DNA of 64,000 nucleotides, from positions 2,480,001 through 2,544,000 of the forward strand of contig OX579641.1 in NCBI GenBank assembly GCA_951230915.1. The letters run 5' to 3'. The position numbers were made by a program, and so were the translations under genes. The notes below the pieces were generated by a model that worked only from the letters and a program-made list of their open reading frames with translations, was not told where the DNA came from and did not search any database. Below are positions 1 to 12,667 of this stretch, in pieces (the first letter of the stretch is position 1; each line of letters opens with the position of its first letter). Source of the stretch: Antitrichia curtipendula (lineage: Eukaryota; Streptophyta; Bryopsida; Hypnales; Leucodontaceae).

Positions 1-533
1 ATCATCCTTCTCTCACCTCTTCATGCATAGCTTTCACATAAAAATTTCAAATTGAGTGAGTGATAGGTTTTTGGAACCACAAAAATAAGATGACCAACCT
101 TGCAAATTTTCATTGCAAATTTTTTTCTATACAATCTACTATGACTCTCTAAAGACATGGTTCTCCTAAGCTAACTATGAGGAGGAAGAAGAAAATCCTC
201 CACCTTATCTCCCACCTTATCTTTCACTTCATCCTCCATCCCACCCACCTAAGCAAGTGAATTTTGGCCTCTAAAATGCCAGATGGACCACAATTCATAT
301 ATTGGCCATCCTGTGAGCGTAGTGAATTTTTTGGTTTTGACTACTTGTCTTTAGTAATGAAAAAAAGGAGTCATTTACTACTTGTCTTTAGGAATTAAGC
401 GGGAAAGGAATGATGAATGAACAAATAGATAAAGTATTTTAAAAGCTGTGAATAAACTAGACTGGAAGAGTGACAAATGGTCTTAGCATCAGTTGATACT
501 CAAGGTCTCACACCTTTCCAGTAGCTTAAGATG
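1..533. other. AT-rich intergenic, no gene seen
   Basis: No reading frame of credible length or composition, and no terminal repeats were seen. A short polypurine stretch near 180-200 and a nearby CCACCTTATC-type duplication are the only local structure. Confidence 0.6.
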
Positions 534-2363
534 AACAAATTGTCAACTTCTTCTCTCTCACTCTTTCGGTTATTTTTCTTGTGCTTTAAGTGTCATACTG
601 TTCTTGTAAATTCACTAGTAGAAAACGCAGGAATTTTGACAAAATTTTGTTGATTTGGACGTGTTGTCTCGGTCACTGTTTTGTTGATTTCAACAGAAAT
701 CTGTTAATTTTCTTCACTGTGTATTTTATGTATGTAGTTGTAACAAATTGTGAGTGCATAATTGTATGAGTAATTGCGTTTGGTCAATTTAGTTGGATGC
801 CTTTGACTGTGTTATATGACTAATTGTCATATGAATTGCATATTTAATTTTAGTCCATAGAATTGTGAGTTTGCCAGCGTGGTTTTCATAGTAAATTCTT
901 GAACTTGGTGAATGATGTTTGTATAAAACGAATTGTCAATTGAACACTGTATTTGGATACTTGCTCTGGAACAATTTGTCAACTGCGGAGTTGGAGCAAC
1001 CTGACGGAAGAATCATCTGCGGATTACAAGGAAAAATCAAGCTCGGTGCTGGATCGTGAAGGACCAGCCAAGAACAATTTATCCAGTGTGTAATTCTTAA
1101 ATAAATTGCTTGAATTATAATTAGCATAATATTATTATTGGACTAGTTGTCTTTGAATTTAAAATTGAAATGCAAAATTCTGAAATCATGTGAAGACTGA
1201 TAATAAATTAATTGATTAAGATATCTTGTTGAAAGGAGTTTTGAGAGACAAATTGTCCATTTGAATATGGTCAAATTATTATTTATCATGTCGTTATAAA
1301 AACGATTGTATTGTAGATTGTTAAATCAGCAAATGAGAAGAAGTGAGTGTAGACAAATTGTTGTTGTAATTGATATGAATTGGATATGATAAAAATCAGA
1401 TTGAAATTATGATTGTGCAAGGAGTGAAATAATTAATTCTATGGATTTTTGTAAATAAAAAATAAATCCATGTATGTGAAATTGGTAAGTGTTGAAAACA
1501 ATTGGAATTGTATGATTCAAGGATCTATTATTTGTGATTTATTAAGACTAACCGTCATGCTTGATGTATGTATAAAGCTGTGGTATTGTTGAAGACAAAG
1601 AAGGACCAACAGGTTGCAGACGAATTGTCATTATAAATTGAATTATTTTATGCATTTGAATTATGTGTGTTTGTAATGGAGAAAATTCTATGTGCCATTG
1701 ATATGTGTGAGAATTAAATTGTTTGAATGATGTCATCAAATAATTTCTATTGAATGTGATTATTAAGTTTGTAAGAGATTAAATTTTCCGAATGAAAATT
1801 TACAAATTGTCTCTTGATCTCTAATCAGTAAGTCTGAAGCAATTAAGACAAATTGTCAAAGACTGAGTTTGAAGAGTTGAATTGAATTAGTAAGTAGTCC
1901 AGTTACGTGTGTGAATTAAAGTAAACAATATGAGCCCTGGTTTGATGCATGTTAAGTATGACTAATTGTCTTACTAGTTAGCACGGGAATTGTATGAAAT
2001 AGTTCATGGTTGGAAAAAAAATTAAGTTTGCTTTGGTTTGTTTCCTATATTTGAAATGAATTGTGTACTTTGACAAGTTGTTGCAAAATGTACAGAGTAT
2101 ACTAAGCTTGGTGAATGCATTGCAATCATGCCCTGCATTAGTTAGAGACAAATTGTTATAGGACAGGGAGTGATTACTACTCATCTAAACTAGTGATTAG
2201 GCTAGTAAATAGTGACTGGACAAATTGTCTTGGTAACGCAAATCACCAATAATTAAGGAACATGTGTACAATTATATAAATATATTATACAATTATTATA
2301 TTTGCATTTGTCTAGTAGTAGATCATGCGCATGACAAATTGTAGTCAAACCTAACAAATTGTT
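534..2363 (+). repeat. Cluster of GACAAATTGTC-like motifs
   Basis: About 16 close variants of the 11-mer GACAAATTGTC occur here, for example at 534, 742, 818, 927, 1141, 1247, 1352, 1619, 1801, 1847, 1960, 2147, 2219, 2333 and 2353, with an inverted form at 969. The motif is nearly palindromic (GACAA/TTGTC around a central A). Spacing is irregular but often 70-120 bp, and the intervening sequence shows no obvious repeat, so this is not a simple satellite. No coding region overlaps it. It may be a decayed tandem repeat, an element terminus or a binding-site array; the sequence does not say which. Confidence 0.6.
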
Positions 2364-3750
2364 GAAACTCTCCCCTAGAACACTAGGCAGGACTGAGACT
2401 GCATTTCACGTGTTCATAGCATTATTTAAAGAAATGGAAATCAAATTATACAAATGGGTATAAGAGTGAATGTATGTTTCCTTTGTGTTTGTGAAATATT
2501 ATAGTAAATCTCATTCCAATCTTGAATACAAGTGACCCTAGTCACAAAAAGTTAGACTATTTGACTATTCCCTAGATTTTGAACCCCTATATTAGTTCTT
2601 TGGGTATTTGCAGAAGTAGCAAAACTTAGACTACACATCCTTTTTCCCCCATAACTCTATCTTTATCTCCTATATGACCTTCAAACCCTTTTAAAAGTTT
2701 TTAAAAAGGTAAAACAAACTTCGCCTTTCCATTTAACAACTTCAAATATACAAATAAAATTTAAAATGCCTTCAAGTATAGAAATATAAAAACTAATACC
2801 AAATAGTTGTCTAATAGAGGTAAAAAAGGTAAAGTCCACTCCATCTAGATGACTAGATCTTTAGACTCCCCCTAAAACCCTTTAATTTGACAACAAATAT
2901 ATGTTTTTACATAGTGAACAAATGTACAATGCGACACCATTGGATTCATTTAGTGGATTTTTGGCCATTGAGCCAAAACTTGCCAAACAGTGTTTTAAAA
3001 ACAATTTTTATTCCACCATTGGTGTTTTTGAAGTTAGTTTTGAAGAACATTGGGATCCCTTTAAACCTTAAATCCTCTTTCTATTATCAAGTATTTTTTG
3101 TGTACTAACTACTTGTACCAAATTGTTGTACTAACTCTTGTACAAACCCTAAAAACAAGCCTCCATGTACCTTGATAATGCCACTTACAAGGTCCTTAGT
3201 GTTAGTCCTTTGTTCTTAAACACATTCCTTTGGTGAAAATTCCGTCTTGAAACTTCCTCTAGAGATTATAGAGTGTATATGTAATTCTAAACAAGTGCGG
3301 GAATTGTGTGTTTGAAATGTTATATTAACTCTTGCTAACTTGACCCTTTCAATTTGGTTTAATAGTTTTTTGTTTTTCCAAAATACAGTGAAACTTTAAT
3401 TTCTTTATGTATCAAACTCTTAGTTTCTTTTATTAAGACCCTAGATATATATGATGAAGCTTTGAATTCTAGGCATAGAAAAAAAATTCAAAACAACAAT
3501 AGAACCTTGAGTATACATGTCTTAGCATTTGGTTCTTTTTTTTTATTACCAAATACAAGAATAAACAAGTAGTTCAGTGTGATTTTTGAAGGTTTGTGTT
3601 AGAGACCCCAAACAACCCTAGTCAATTTTTCCAAAGCCTTGTGAGCCAATCAAGAACCATAAGGCATGTGAGGTCAACTTGAACCTCTTAGCTCTTTATG
3701 CTAGTAAAAAAACTATAAGGCCATGTGAAATCAGTCCAACCCTAATTTGA

Positions 3751-3885
3751 TGGTCAATACAGAGCTTCAGCCAGCCCATTGGACGGCCAACAAAGAGCAT
3801 AGGAAGCTTCAATCTCATGGCCAGTACTTAGCTTTGGCCAGCCCATTAGACGACTAATAAGGAGCATGGGGAGACCCCATTGGGA
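3751..3885. repeat. Two-copy imperfect tandem duplication
   Basis: Two diverged copies of about 69 bp lie head to tail. Each contains CCAGCCCATT followed by GAC, a purine-rich stretch and AGGAGCAT/AAGAGCAT. Divergence is visible at many positions, so the duplication is old. Confidence 0.6.
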
Positions 3886-6251
3886 CAATGTAGGGAGTAG
3901 CAACAAGCACAAGGAGATTTTTTTTCCAACAAAAAATTCATTTGTTTTAAAAAACAACTAAGTTAGGAAGTCATTCCCTCTTTCTTGCAACAAACATTAA
4001 AATTTTCTCAAGTTAGTACAACAAGTGCAAGCAGAAACTTAATAGTCCAAATTCTTAATTAAAGTACTAGGAAGGAGGAACAAAAAGTGAAGGGAGAAGT
4101 TGTAGTAGTACATAATTAAGAAACAAAAAATGACAGGGATTAGGAAAATCCAAAGGAAAATTTCAATTAACCATACAAAATTCGAACTGAACAATTATTG
4201 ACTATTGGTTTCAAGTAGGGGACAAGGATATAGAATTATTTGAGATTTTGTCTTTGAAATGATATAGTGATTTTCTCGTCAGAGTCAACTAGTTGACCTT
4301 ACAATAATTCGAAAGAAACCAAATGAAGTAGAAGAAAAGATTGAGAAAGGAAGTTAGAAGAGAACTTAGGAAATTAGATTGAATTAATTCTACAATTTGT
4401 ACCACCAAATTTCAACTTAAGTTGTGAGCAAAATTCAAGAAGAAGGCAAGGTAAAGAACAATGGGAGGCCCAAAGTGATTTTTGAGCACCTTTTGGAAGA
4501 AGACAACTATAAGGTTTAATTAAGCCATTTTCCTTAATTTCTTTTGTTTAAATTTCAAATACAAAGTAAAAATTGCAAGCTCAATCCAGTCCTTTAGAAG
4601 TAGTTATGAGTCCAAATTTAGTCCCATATCCTTATAGAGGTTTCTTAGAGTTTCCAAAAAGACATTAAATTAAAAAATAGATTTTAAAAAAACAAAAGAG
4701 ATATGCATGGATGAAGTCTATTAGTTAAAATGGATGAAAATAATAAATTCATCCAAAAAGAAGAAAGAAAAATTTAGAAATGAGATTAAGTCAAAGTCCA
4801 ATAGTCCAAATGTAAGTTAATTTAGAATTGTAGAGTGATAGAAATTAGTGGATGACAAATTTTACTCAAATATTTGGGCAATTTATATTTATTAATATAT
4901 TGAATTTGGGTGTATTTTGTTAGTGAAATACTAATCCAAAGCGTACCAACCAAATTCTGGCTATGTCGTTAGCTCAAACTCTCTAGAGTCTTTTGTCTTT
5001 ATGCTATTTGTTTGATTTACACAAGGTCCTTTACATAGAAATTTCATTTTGGAGAATTTTTCCTAGATCCATGACTTGCAAGACACGTGTCTTTGTCAAA
5101 GTTCTTATTGTTTAGATCACCATTGAAGTGGTAGTTCTAACCAATGGCAAAGCTTGAACTTTATTCCGTTTATTGAGATACTCACATTTTTTTTTATTGT
5201 ATTCTAATGGATTTTTCTTTTTTTTGCTATAGCTTTCACCTTGTATGTTGATTCTTTGATTATATGTGGTCCATTTAGAAATCCACAATTAGTATTTTTT
5301 TTTAATTCTTCAAGCTTAGTTTTCTTTCAGTATTGACTTTGCACGACAAAGTTTTGATCCTATGTTTGACCATTTAAACATTTTAGCTTCACCTTTTTTT
5401 TTTTTAGATCAAAACCTACAACATTTGGGATTATTTTCAAAATTGAGTTTAAAAAACAATAGTTAGAGTCTAGCTCAAACCCCCATTCTTATAGCCCCAA
5501 ACACTAGCGGGGAATCCAACATTCCAACTATACCGTATCAGGACCAAACCCACACCCATTAAATACAAACAAGTTTGCTATTGACTTAGACCAAAAGTTA
5601 CAAGCTAACCTCTCTAGCCTAGCCCAAAGTTATGAGTTGTCCTCCCTACGGCCTTCTATAGTCATCAAAGTCAACTAATGCAAAATTAAAATTAAAATTT
5701 AGAAAGCTAGATTAAAAGAGCATAAGAGTGCAAGAAATTAAATCATAGAAGGTAGGAGGATAATATGAGTGGAAGTGGAAGTTGTATGAGATTTGAAGTA
5801 GAAGTAGAGGTTTGAGTTGCAAAGTCAACTTAGGACTAATTAAAAAACTAATTTGACCCCCTAATGGAGATATGACTGCAACTTAAACAAATTTTATTTG
5901 ATTCTAAAGTTTATAGTTGACTAAATGATAGGACTTTAAGTAGAGTCTTAATAAACTTCATTAGGCTTACATCACCTTTCCTATTTGATTCCTTAATTGA
6001 TTAGAAATAATTAGTAGTAGTAGAAGTCAACGATGGCAACTTCAAAAATACTATTAAAAATAAAAAGAATAAAAAAGGTATAGGAATACTTTAGAAAGAA
6101 ATAGAAAAAGAATAGATAAACTACCTTGCTGTAAAATCATCATCTAAAGCGTTTTGCAAAAATCAAGATAAACCACAAGATGGAGCAAGACGAGTACTAT
6201 GATACAATCACAATAACCATAGAGGAGGATGGAAATATGTTATCAATGAAG

Positions 6252-6288
6252 TTATATATATATAGAGAGAGAGAGAGAGAAAGAGAGA
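6252..6288. repeat. (TA)n-(GA)n compound microsatellite
   Basis: A short TA run passes directly into about 10 GA units with one AA interruption. It is a simple-sequence locus likely to vary in length. Confidence 0.9.
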
Positions 6289-6432
6289 TTTGTCCTACAT
6301 TATTTGCTTTTATATAAAAAACATAGTTATAGTTAGAAGCTAAACAGTTAAATCAAATCTTTAAGAGTATACTGAAACTCAACTTTGAATTTAGAATCAC
6401 TTAGTTAATTTTTAAAGGTTTCTAGAAATATA

Positions 6433-6692
6433 TTCCCTCCATCCCAAAATGATTGTCTACAATTTAGTTCATATTTTTCTGAGCCAAAAATATCATTGAT
6501 CATATCATGAAAAGCATAATTATTTATAAAAAAAAGGACCCAATTTTATGTCACTAGAATCAACGAAGAATATTGCATGTGTCCATTGCAATTTAAATAA
6601 AATTTGCCACAAGAAAGTCTCTCTATGACCTATTCTAAACAACCTTAAAAAACAAAATTTTGGAGTGGACAATCATTTCAAAACGGAGGTAG
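6433..6692. mobile_element. Stowaway-type MITE (Tc1/mariner)
   Basis: The left end reads TTCCCTCCATCCCAAAATGA followed by TTGTC. The right end, read inward on the other strand, gives CTACCTCCGTTTTGAAATGA then TTGTC, so the two ends form an imperfect terminal inverted repeat of about 25 bp. This matches the CTCCCTCC(G/A)TCCC terminus of plant Stowaway MITEs. TA dinucleotides flank both sides (6431-6432 and 6693-6694), as expected for mariner-type target duplication. Length is 260 bp and there is no coding capacity, so it would depend on a mariner transposase in trans. Divergence of the arms suggests an old insertion. Confidence 0.87.
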
Positions 6693-6694
6693 TA

Positions 6695-7609
6695 TTAAAC
6701 TTTGAAAATAAATAAAAATTGAAGAAGATATGTTGGTTGAAGGTCGATGGTCAAAGAATTTAATTTGGATGAAAAATAGTAAAAATCATTCAATTTAGGT
6801 ATAAAAAAAAATTTAGAATCTAAAAAAAAGTCAAAAGTCAAAATCTAAGGAAAAAGTCAATTTGGAATTGTAGTCAGTAGAAAATGGTGGATGAAGTTTT
6901 AGAGTGACAATTAGATGCCAAATTTTATATGTCCATAAATCTTGATAGGAAAGTCTAAAATTAAAGTGCATTAATATTTTAGAAAACAAATTTTATGATA
7001 TACAACCTCAAAAGTATTAAAAATCCAAAATATTAAGTTAAAGTTAAAAGTCCAAAGTAATAGTTATGAGTAGAAGTTCGAAACCAATCTTTAGAGGTGA
7101 ATCAAAGCATACAAAAATTGTTCAAAATCATTTAGGAAATCCTTTGAAGAATCAATAATCTTTTGACACTTAGAAAATAGAACAAAATCAAATAATTTAG
7201 AGTAGGATGAAGTTTGAATTTAAATAAGTTTATATTTAGATGGAGTTTGTATTCATCCTTCCAATTCAGAAACTTATAACATTCAATAGTAGTCAAGGAG
7301 ACTACCTTCCCCCCAATGGAATGATGTGGAATAGTCCACATCCCATCAATAACTGCAATGCCACGCGTCGCAAAGTGTCAAAAAGGTAAATACAATAAGT
7401 TCAATTGAATCACATTCGCATGGATGGAAGTTAAGGTAGAACTGTCCATTACCGCCATCCATCCAATTCTGACATCTAGGGAACCCTTTCATTTGCGTCA
7501 GTGACCCACCCATTACCATAGTCTTACCAATCTTTTATCACAATGGCAATGCATTTGGAAAGTGCACACATCAGCCCACGCTTCAACAAGGGTTTGCCCA
7601 TATTTCAAT
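6695..7609. other. AT-rich intergenic, no gene seen
   Basis: No supported gene. A short frame on the minus strand around 7132-7341 has low-complexity composition and no recognisable motif. Confidence 0.55.
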
Positions 7610-8210
7610 CATTAGAAAAATTCCAGGCCTCAAAAGAGATTGTGAGTTTTGGATGGCAGCAATGCAATTAGAGAAAAAATGATGATTTTAATTTTAATTT
7701 TTTAATTTTTTAATGTGAAAACTACTAGTGCCATGTCAAAGCCACGTCAGATCAACTATTTGTTTTTTTAATTTCAAAAACACTAAAATTTTAATAGTAA
7801 TAATAATAATAATAATATTTCTACATTTGCACCGTGGGGTTGCAAAAATGCACAGCATTAGAAAAAATATGAGCCCTCCAAAAGGCCGTGAGTTTTCCAA
7901 ACCATGGGACCCTGGGAACACTTTCACATGGGCAGGTTGACTTGGTCGAAGTCCGGCCACATCAGCCTGTATTATTTTTAATTATTTTTCAAAAACATTA
8001 ATATATAAAAAAAAATTATAAATTATAAATTTTTATTTTTTAAGACTTTTATTTTTATTTTTTTATTTAAAAAAATATTATTAATTGTTTTCTGATGACC
8101 AGCAGGGCCTGGTTCCCAACATCGGGAACTGCCAAACTGGCAGCCCTTTGGAGGGCTCGTATTTTTTCTAATGTTAGCGGCCCTCTGCAAGGATTAGATT
8201 TTTTCTAATG
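7610..8210. mobile_element. Composite MITE with CATTAGAAAAAAT ends
   Basis: An inner inverted repeat is clear: CATTAGAAAAAATATGAGCC and its continuation at 7856-7886 matches the reverse complement of 8143-8173 at about 29 of 31 positions. Outer ends at 7610 and 8210 carry the same CATTAGAAAAA(A)T signature but match over only about 12 bp, suggesting one copy inserted in or beside another. After the signature comes a conserved GCCCTC and CCGTGAGTTTT block, also present at 15316. A (TAA)n run lies near 7796-7817. There is no coding capacity. The superfamily is not clear; hAT- or Mutator-derived MITE are possible. Confidence 0.68.
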
Positions 8211-10349
8211 AAGGGTCTACTCATGCTTTAACATTTCACTTTTGAAAAATCACAAAAAATTTACTTCTTGTCAGAATGTCTTTGCTGTTTTTGCAAATGA
8301 CTTCTCTCAAACTTTCAATCTTTGAAAAATCTGGGAGCTGACAAATAGTTTTTCCAAAGTATTTCAATAGCAAATATGCATGGTAATGGGCAATTCTACC
8401 TTACCCATGATTAGGGTGCCATAGAGAAAAAAGTTTCTGAAGTTTTGAATAAGACTTCAAAAAATGCTTTTAGTTCATAGAGAATTATATGACTCAATTA
8501 ACTCACTATGCTTCCCAAGCCATTCATAATTTGTGTATAGCATTGTGAAATTAAGTTTTTTATATACATCTGGGGTGGTAGGAGGTGAAACAACCCATAT
8601 TGGATATGTAATTAAAATTAGTAGGAGCTCTTGAACCACTCATAGTTAAATTAAAAGAAGAAATTGTGTTTGAAATAGAATTTTAGACCTCATTTAGACA
8701 TAGCAAATTTTTTTTCCAAAACTTTGAACTATGAACTTTTGATTGAATGGCTTGAAGTCTCAAACAAATTTTTGGAGATGAAATTTAGCTTGATTTTCCA
8801 ACTTTTTTTAGTTCAAGTCTTTTGAAAAAGAATATTTGATATTTGACTCAATGGGTTTTTTACATTTTTAGCAAACCATTTTTCTTCACAAATAGTTGTT
8901 GATGTGTTTGTCTGATCCTACAATTAGCCCTCCAAGATGGAACACACCATAAATGTACTATCACTGCCCAAGTACTCAAGCTTACATTAATAATGGGTGA
9001 ATGAATCTTGTCGATGAAGACTCTAGAGAGGAAAAGGTGGCCTCTATGATTTCTATTAAATGTTATGCTAGGCCCAACCTTAAACTAGACTCCCAAAATA
9101 AAAATATATTTGGACTAATAGTTCAGTAGGAAATGATGGATAAAGTTTGTTATAACTTTAAAAAAATAAAACTTCATCCATTTGTAAATTTTGGTAGGAT
9201 AGTTCAATTAAAGAGATCTTTATCATTTTAAAAAGGGCATGCAATGCTCTACAAATTAGATTATTTAGAAGTCAAATTTTACTAACATATCTTTCAAGGT
9301 CCAGAGTTTTGACCCAAATTGGCTAGAATAACCTGAAACTTCCAATGTTCATTGTTTGCATTGTTTGCATTTGACATTTGAACAATTTAGGATTCATTAT
9401 TGGAAAATACTTGTACATTTCTTGGAAGACCAATTAGATGATGCTTAGACACCAGCTTAAAACTTCAAAATCAAAACACTCACAATCATGTTGGTTGCAT
9501 TAGAAATTGGCTTATTTGGTATGTCTTTGGCTAATAGTCTATTAGATTATTTGCTAAGATGCTTCTTTACTGTTGCAATAGCTTGAGCCTCAATGGTAAT
9601 CTTTGGTTTGCACTTCTCTTTATTACAATAGATACAACCATATTTGCATTTCCTTTGAGACTCTATAAGCATTTAATAGTTTTCATGTTACATGACAAGT
9701 GCCATTGTATCTTAAATGATCCCACACCTTGGACTTCAAGTATTTGATCAATACCTTAAGCTACAATAAGTCGTTGGGAATCAAGCTGCTTAAAAATCAT
9801 GACAATATGGAATAAATTTGTAAAAGGATCCCACGTGCCATATTTCCCTCTTGAATTAGGCACTAAAGTATTTGGAACTTTCCACTTTTATATTTAGATC
9901 CAGTGCCTATTTCATTAAAGTAATATAGATATGTTCAAGCTTCTCAACATGTATTATCTTAGTCTCATTTATTTAAATCACAAAAATGAGTAGTTTGTCT
10001 TGCATTCTGCAAGAAGAACAAGTTATTTTCAAACTAAGAAGGAATATATAGATAAATCAAGATATAAATAGTGAGATGCAAATAACTTTTATGGTAGGAA
10101 GTAGGTACCATACATGTAGGTGTGATGTCACGTAGTCATATCATAGTGTATTGTACTACTTTTATATCTAAAACTAAATTGTTGTATTTTGTCAAAATTA
10201 ATTTTTTTTGTGAACTCGCTTTTATTTTGACTTCCTTTTATTTGTTGAACTTGCCACATTAGATTTGTAGGTGGTCTCCAAAATCTATGACTTTCCCATA
10301 TGATCTATTGATTTTCAATTCAACTCTTATCAAAACTGTCTTAATTATC
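8211..10349. other. AT-rich gene-free stretch
   Basis: No credible reading frame, splice-linked exons or element ends were recognised. A TTGTTTGCATTGTTTGCATTTG near-repeat at about 9353-9374 is the only local repetition noticed. Confidence 0.55.
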
Positions 10350-10874
10350 TTATGTAGGTTGGATAGACATCAAATATGTAATTATTTCTTTTTGGATAGT
10401 TTGCCAACTTTTTTTGAATTTTTTGTAAACTTTGAAGCAACTTGCTTGGGTGATATTTCTTTTATCAAAACTTTCTAAAATTAATTTTTGACCCAATGTA
10501 GCACCAACTTTGTTTAAGTAGTAGTTTGCCATCTTAATGCAAACTGATAACATTGTAGGTAAATCCCTCAACAACTCAACTTCTACTCTTGATAGAATAG
10601 ATGCAAACACTTTATTGATCTTCTTCTAAAAATCTTTATTGCTATAATTGCTATAAAATCTTTGATGAAATGTTTTGGATGAAGTTTGTTGACTAATGCT
10701 CCAAGTTGTAGTAGATGTCACCACTGAATTAAATAATCTGAAAGTTGCTTTCACATGACAATCTATTTTTGCAAATTCACTCAAATTGCATTGTGCCCTT
10801 ACTTGTTGCCAAATGCCAATAGCTATAAGGAATCTTAACAAAGCGGTGGTGTTTTTGTTGCATTTGCAATAAAT
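10350..10874 (-). pseudogene. Unidentified broken reading frame
   Basis: One minus-strand frame is open for about 174 codons except for a single in-frame stop at 10626-10628. The N-terminal half includes the segment IGIWQQVRAQCNLSEF; the C-terminal half contains LLRDLPTMLSVCIKMANYYL and a basic segment KVYKKFKKSWQTIQKE. Composition is balanced and protein-like, unlike the AT-driven frames around it. I do not recognise the family. A TAG just upstream of 10874 could be a splice acceptor, which would make this an exon of an old gene. The TTAA-flanked element starting at 10898 lies immediately upstream and may have interrupted it. Beyond that element (11720-12300) the minus strand shows only scattered short peptides with several stops. 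Confidence 0.4.
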
Positions 10875-10897
10875 CTACCTTTCAAGAAGACAATTAA

Positions 10898-11711
10898 CCC
10901 CTAACTGCCTGAGCGACCAAATATGGTCGCTGCAAAATTTCAGGCTCATTTGGGTACAAGCAGTTAAATTCCTTTGACCGGTTAAAAAATTTTCACGGGC
11001 AGTATTGAAGGTTAACTATTGGAAACTTTTATTTTTCACGAAAAAAGGTAAATATTTGATTTTTGAGAGGTCCTCAAAGGCATATATGTATCATTAGTGA
11101 AAGAGTAAAGTTTGCAAATTTTACTTGATTTCCCAGCTTTGAACAAAGCTTGCCAATTTCACTTGTTTGAGATCTAAAAAGTTGTACTTATCCATTTGCT
11201 TTGAAAATGGTCCCAATGGAAAGAGTAAAGTGTTTTCATGATTTTCACCATTGAAAATTTAAACATGCAAGTGTTGATTTGGAGTTATTTGCGATTTCTA
11301 CTTATAAAAAAAATTGCATTTCAACAATTGCAAGGTGGATTGTGTAATGAGTTTGATAGCTTTTTATGTGAAATTAAGTTTTTTGAAAGTGTATTTTAGT
11401 GTGCTAACATAATTTGTAGTTGTTCATGTCACCTCCAATCCCCCAAAATATTTATTTGCAAATTTCTCAAACATTGTGGGGAGGGGCAACATACTAAAAA
11501 TAGAAAACATACATTTCTCTTGTTATGATCTCACAACTCCTATGCAATTTTGCACTCAAAATTGGTATACATACTAATAAGCTAGCTCTTTAAACATATG
11601 TAAGGTTAGATTTTGGAAAAAAACACAATTTGCGTCATTGGAGATAACCATAAGTCCATGCTCTTTTTTCATAGGAAGAACACACTTTGGAAAGGCTTAG
11701 GCACTTAGGGG
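10898..11711. mobile_element. TTAA-flanked, piggyBac-like nonautonomous element
   Basis: The left end reads CCCCTAACTGCCTGAGCGAC and the right end, read inward, CCCCTAAGTGCCTAAGCCTT; 14 of the first 16 positions agree. Both ends abut the tetranucleotide TTAA (10894-10897 and 11712-11715), the diagnostic piggyBac target duplication. Directly inside the left terminus is a perfect hairpin, GCGACCA/TGGTCGC with a 4-nt loop (10913-10930). The 814-bp interior has no credible ORF. A shorter relative lies at 12381-12663. The assignment rests on termini and TTAA only, not on a transposase. Confidence 0.62.
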
Positions 11712-12380
11712 TTAATGGTTATCTTTGACAGCTCTTTAAAATGTTGTAGCTCAATTTCTCGCAATTTTTATTGTGCAAAATGAAGTTCAAATGCAAAATT
11801 TCTTTATCTCTATCTAATATGCATAGATGCCTTTTAAACTCGGTCTAGCTTGAACTCACTCAAATGAAGTGGTTATATAAACAATTTAAATTGCTCTCTA
11901 ATTCAAGAATCTGACATTGCAATTGGCTTCATTGATGATCTCATAATCTTGCCAATTCTTGGCAATGGTCTTGCAAAATTTTGATTTCAATCTACTTCTT
12001 TCAAATAAGCATTGAAGCTTCATCGCTACTAATTATTCTCAAATCTCTTAATGTAACAAAGAAGTTCATTCTCTCTTTTGGCAATGTATTCTAATAACTT
12101 TGTTGTAGACTTAAATATAAAACACTATACTGAAATTGGATCATATGGATAAAAAGATCCATTAAGCTACAAATCTAAACTAGTTTCATGAGCCTTCCTT
12201 TTCTTCACAAAACTAGATCATGATACGACTATGCAAAGGATTTGCTTGGATGATGAAGGGTTTGTACCTACTAGCGATCCATATTTGTATCTTGTATGCA
12301 GGTTCCTTGCTCAATTGATGCAACTATGTCATTATCAAGCTATTGTTGATACAAATTAAATTCAACCCCCCGCATTCTAA

Positions 12381-12663
12381 TCCCTGAAGTCCCATTGTCC
12401 CCTTGTGGGACAAAATGGATTTTGGTCAAGCTCCTATGGTCTCAATATTTGTCGTGATTTTTTGAATTTTTTTGTGAAGATAGAAAAATACACTTGCTTT
12501 CCACACATTTGTGCAATTTCTTCCACACATTTTTATATTAGTCTAATACAAGATTATATGGTTGAATATGGAAAAAAAAACTAACTAATATTTTGCTCTT
12601 TGTTGTAGAAATGATAGTTTTGAGTATTTTTTTGATGAAAAAGAGGCCTTAGAGATTTAGGGG
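12381..12663. mobile_element. Shorter relative of the TTAA-flanked element
   Basis: The right end, read inward, is CCCCTAAATCTCTAAGG next to TTAA (12664-12667). The left end, TCCCTGAAGTCCC, is a degenerate version of the same terminus next to CTAA. A subterminal hairpin TTGTCCC/GGGACAA (12395-12413) sits at the same relative place as the hairpin of the element at 10898. The two copies thus share terminus and architecture but differ in hairpin sequence. Length is 283 bp with no coding capacity. Confidence 0.5.
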
Positions 12664-12667
12664 TTAA

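Larger units (their letters stand above)
2364..6432. other. AT-rich gene-free stretch
   Basis: Only short chance reading frames with low-complexity composition are present. Apart from a small duplication near 3.8 kb and a microsatellite near 6.27 kb, listed separately, I recognise no element ends, protein motifs or RNA genes. Confidence 0.55.
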
